Shown here: positions 30,899 to 33,387 of the stretch, one piece after another
Numbering within the stretch: position 1 is the first letter of the stretch
Layout of the letters: every line of letters begins with the position of its first letter
NCBI GenBank assembly: GCA_027486835.1
Contig: JAIXOJ010000146.1
Span: 1-33,387 of the forward strand
Source of the DNA: Chitinophagaceae bacterium
Lineage (GTDB): Bacteria > Bacteroidota > Bacteroidia > Chitinophagales > Chitinophagaceae
Reading direction: 5' to 3'
Length of the DNA: 33,387 nt
Translations under genes and position numbers: made by a program
The notes under the pieces: generated by a model
What the model was told of the DNA's origin: nothing
Database searches by the model: none
The model's input: the letters and a program-made list of their open reading frames with translations, nothing else

Positions 30899-33387
30899 TT
30901 AATACACTACTATTTGTTTTACTGGTGAGGCTTCAATACCTGATACTTTGAAGTAGTATATTCCTGCTGCAAGTCGCCCTTGTCCATTAAGGTTAAGAGG
31001 CGTTGAACTATTTCCTTTAGCAAGGTTCAGTTTTTGTTTTAGCAAAGCTTTGCCTTCGCCATTAGTAAGCTCAATCTGAACCGATTTTGCAGTTTTCAAG
31101 CTAGCGTTAAAATTCACCTTACCACTTGTAGGGTTGGGCGAAACTTCCCAACGTTCCGTGTTAATAACATTATCTATAGATGCAGGGGCAATTTTTCCAG
31201 CAGTCAACACAATGTTGTGCTTTTTAAAATCCGCATCCCACGCTTCAATTGCGGTAAGGTCTGAACTTAATTTCAAATCTTCTTCTAACAAATCACCCTG
31301 ATGGCTAAACACTAATTCCATTATTACCGTGCTATCGGGTAGTGATTTAGCTTCTACTTTTTCATCAGTCCAAATAAATGAAAGCTTACCCTCTTGGCTA
31401 TGGTTACTACCATAATCGGCATTTAAAAGATTGTTTTCCACTTTCTTCCATTGCAATTTACTGCTATTGAAATTTAAAGTAAACTGCATACCTAGGATTT
31501 GATTAAAGTCTTTAACCCTAATCGGGATTCTAACCTCGCTGCTATTAGCAACCACAACATTGTTATAATACAAAGAAATTGGTTTAGCAGATGTGCTGCC
31601 AGTACCTAAAACGGTATTATCCCAGTTTGTATTCACGTCTCCTAATTTCACTCCAATGAACGTTTGGTTTGCGTAATCTTTAGCAGGATTTGCTATCACG
31701 ATGCTATCCTTGTAAGGGAATGGCTTGGTGGGAACTGGAAAGGTGTAGTTACTGTCAACAAAAGCCCAAAGCCTATTTCCTTTAAAGGAAGTATCAATGC
31801 TTAATACCAATCGCTTGATTAACAAGATGTCGATTGTTGTAACTGCACCATCATTATTTACATCCGCAGCGATTATTTTGTATGGTGTGTTTAGCGGGTT
31901 TTTGTTCAGAATATGTGATTGTATCAAAATGATATCGATAGCTGATACCCCATTTGACTTGTTTACATCATTATTCTTATTCGCCTTCAACACATAGTTA
32001 CCGGTTGACGTAACGTTGTAACTGTATTTTCCAGTTGTTCCAGTAGACAATAGATTGCCGCCGTTTTGACTAACGGTTGCAAAAGGAATTACCACATTAT
32101 TCGGATTCACCACCCTACCACTGATAACAAACTGAGTATTTACAGTCATGGTAATGGTTGATGATGCCACTGTAGAAGCAGTAACACAAGTATTTGATGT
32201 AGTAAGCTGACAACTGATGATATCACCGTTGGTAAGTGTTGTGGTTGTGTAAGTATCACTATTAGCGCCACTTATGTTTGCCCCATTTTTTATCCATTGA
32301 TAGGTGGGCGAAGCTCCACCGTTGGTAATACTAGCGGTGAAGGTTACCGAAGTACCTGCATTTATGGAAGTTGCAGATGCAGTGATGCCAATGGTAGGGG
32401 TAACTTTCGAAATAATTGGTACAACTATACTATAGCCGGGACTGCTTATACTGCCATTGCCCACGTATAATTGTCCATTATAAGTACCTCCTGCAACACT
32501 TGTAGGAACGGCTATTGCAATAGGACTACTGGTGATGGTAGCATTAATTACGTTTGTAAATCCTGCATTAATTGCTGCAGCATCCCAATAAATACTATAA
32601 AAATTCGGACTTCCTTGCAATGAGGTATAGCTAAAGTTAACGAAGCTAGTCCCTTGGCAAACTGACGGAATACTACCCGAAGGGGTTAAAGCATAAGGAT
32701 TATTAACCGTGATTGTAATAGCGGTTGACACTACAGTGGAAGCCGTTACACAAGTATTAGATGAAATAAGCTGGCAACTAATAATGTCGCCATTTACTAA
32801 GGTGGTAGTAGTATAAGTAGCGCTATTCGCACCACTAATATCGACACCATTCTTTTTCCATTGGTAGGTAGGCGAAGCTCCACCATTAGTAATACTAGCG
32901 GTAAAAGTTACCGAAGTACCAACATTGATGGTAGTTGCTGATGCTGTGATGCCAATGGTAGGAGTAACTTTCGAAATAATTGGTACAACAATACTATAGC
33001 CTGGACTGCTTGTACTGCCATTGCCCACGTATAATTGTCCATTATACGTACCTCCTGCAACACTTGTAGGAACGGCTATTGCAATAGGACTACTAGTGAT
33101 GGTAGCATTAATTACGTTTGTAAATCCTGCATTAATTGCCGCAGCATCCCAGTAAATACTGTAAAAATTCGGGCTTCCTTGCAATGAGGTATAGTTAAAG
33201 TTAACGGAACTAGTACCTTGACAAACTGACGGAATACTACCCGAAGGGGTTAAAGCATAAGGATTATTAACCGTCATTGTAATAGTGGTTGACACTATGG
33301 TAGAAGCTGTTACACAAGTATTAGATGAAATAAGCTGGCAACTAATAATGTCGCCATTTACTAAGGTGGTAGTAGTATAAGTAGCGC
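30899..33387 (-). CDS. T9SS cargo protein with tandem Ig-like repeats, dockerin-like and cohesin-like modules (partial, 5' end outside)
   Basis: The frame is open to the window edge, so the N-terminus is missing. From the N-terminal side, two near-identical 188-residue units (564-bp period) each combine a CQGT-containing domain (NPYALTPSGSIPSVCQGT) and an Ig-like domain (PTYQWKKNGVDISGANS). Next is a carboxypeptidase-regulatory-like strand set (ISGRVVNPNNVVIPFATV), which joins a dockerin-type pair of calcium-loop repeats (about 31990-31770: NDVNKSNGVSAIDIILI and DVNNDGAVTTIDILLIKRL). A cohesin-like beta domain follows (about 31590-31200: VRIPIRVKDFNQILGMQFTL ... LSFIWTDE). The C-terminus (WEVSPNPTSGKVNF ... 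GIYYFKVSG) is a type A T9SS sorting domain. It is probably surface-exposed. No enzyme domain is seen. Confidence 0.92.
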   Translation of the reverse strand, partial: ATYTTTTLVNGDIISCQLISSNTCVTASTIVSTTITMTVNNPYALTPSGSIPSVCQGTSSVNFNYTSLQGSPNFYSIYWDAAAINAGFTNVINATITSSPIAIAVPTSVAGGTYNGQLYVGNGSTSSPGYSIVVPIISKVTPTIGITASATTINVGTSVTFTASITNGGASPTYQWKKNGVDISGANSATYTTTTLVNGDIISCQLISSNTCVTASTVVSTAITITVNNPYALTPSGSIPSVCQGTSFVNFSYTSLQGSPNFYSIYWDAAAINAGFTNVINATITSSPIAIAVPTSVAGGTYNGQLYVGNGSISSPGYSIVVPIISKVTPTIGITASATSINAGTSVTFTASITNGGASPTYQWIKNGANISGANSDTYTTTTLTNGDIISCQLTTSNTCVTASTVASSTITMTVNTQFVISGRVVNPNNVVIPFATVSQNGGNLLSTGTTGKYSYNVTSTGNYVLKANKNNDVNKSNGVSAIDIILIQSHILNKNPLNTPYKIIAADVNNDGAVTTIDILLIKRLVLSIDTSFKGNRLWAFVDSNYTFPVPTKPFPYKDSIVIANPAKDYANQTFIGVKLGDVNTNWDNTVLGTGSTSAKPISLYYNNVVVANSSEVRIPIRVKDFNQILGMQFTLNFNSSKLQWKKVENNLLNADYGSNHSQEGKLSFIWTDEKVEAKSLPDSTVIMELVFSHQGDLLEEDLKLSSDLTAIEAWDADFKKHNIVLTAGKIAPASIDNVINTERWEVSPNPTSGKVNFNASLKTAKSVQIELTNGEGKALLKQKLNLAKGNSSTPLNLNGQGRLAAGIYYFKVSGIEASPVKQIVVY

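Overview
The window reads as chromosomal DNA of an AT-rich member of the Bacteroidota, most likely a Chitinophagaceae-like lineage. The signs are two one-piece hybrid two-component sensors, two large secreted proteins with type IX secretion (T9SS) C-terminal sorting domains, a PorW/SprE-family T9SS protein, a PID-CTERM mini-protein, and TAnnTTTG-type -7 promoter elements. Genus cannot be fixed from the sequence alone.

Layout. 1-5400 (minus strand): a 63-aa PID-CTERM peptide, a 1551-aa NHL/Ig-like T9SS cargo protein and a doubtful 55-aa ORF. 5400-6530: repeat-rich gap with twelve short palindromes spaced 41 bp apart, organised as a 123-bp higher-order repeat. 6529-10764 (minus): first hybrid two-component system (HTCS). 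11160-12819 (plus): metF with a clear terminator, then a GNAT acetyltransferase, followed by a frameshifted HepT/DUF86 toxin remnant. 13136-13840 (minus): a convincing homologue of LipL32, the major Leptospira surface protein. 14106-14228: a second array of palindromes at exactly 41-bp spacing. 14342-14755 (minus): a VOC-family protein. 15034-20687 (minus): porW/sprE-like gene and a class A penicillin-binding protein sharing one base (TAATG), ended by a strong terminator. 20688-22475: a 1.8-kb non-coding region with about 37 tandem 20/21-bp units and three members of a MITE-like family, one with perfect 20-bp terminal inverted repeats and an 8-bp target duplication. 22476-23819 (plus): ffh. 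23996-25162 (minus): unrecognised 388-aa protein with the decayed tail of a paralogue just upstream. 25823-29980 (plus): second HTCS. 30181-30600: twenty perfect-length 21-bp tandem units. 30899-33387 (minus, 5' end outside): T9SS cargo with 188-aa tandem repeats, a dockerin-like and a cohesin-like module.

How it fits together. The secretion theme is consistent: two T9SS clients and one component of the T9SS/gliding apparatus, the latter translationally coupled to a peptidoglycan synthase. Both HTCS genes lack the SusC/SusD polysaccharide locus usually beside such sensors, so their targets are not visible here. ffh and metF are housekeeping genes. The most unusual content is the non-coding part: four separate periodic arrays (20/21, 21, 41 and 3x41 = 123 bp), three of them built from regularly spaced dyad-symmetric or near-symmetric motifs, all in intergenic gaps. 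Together with the LipL32 homologue these are the items most worth following up.
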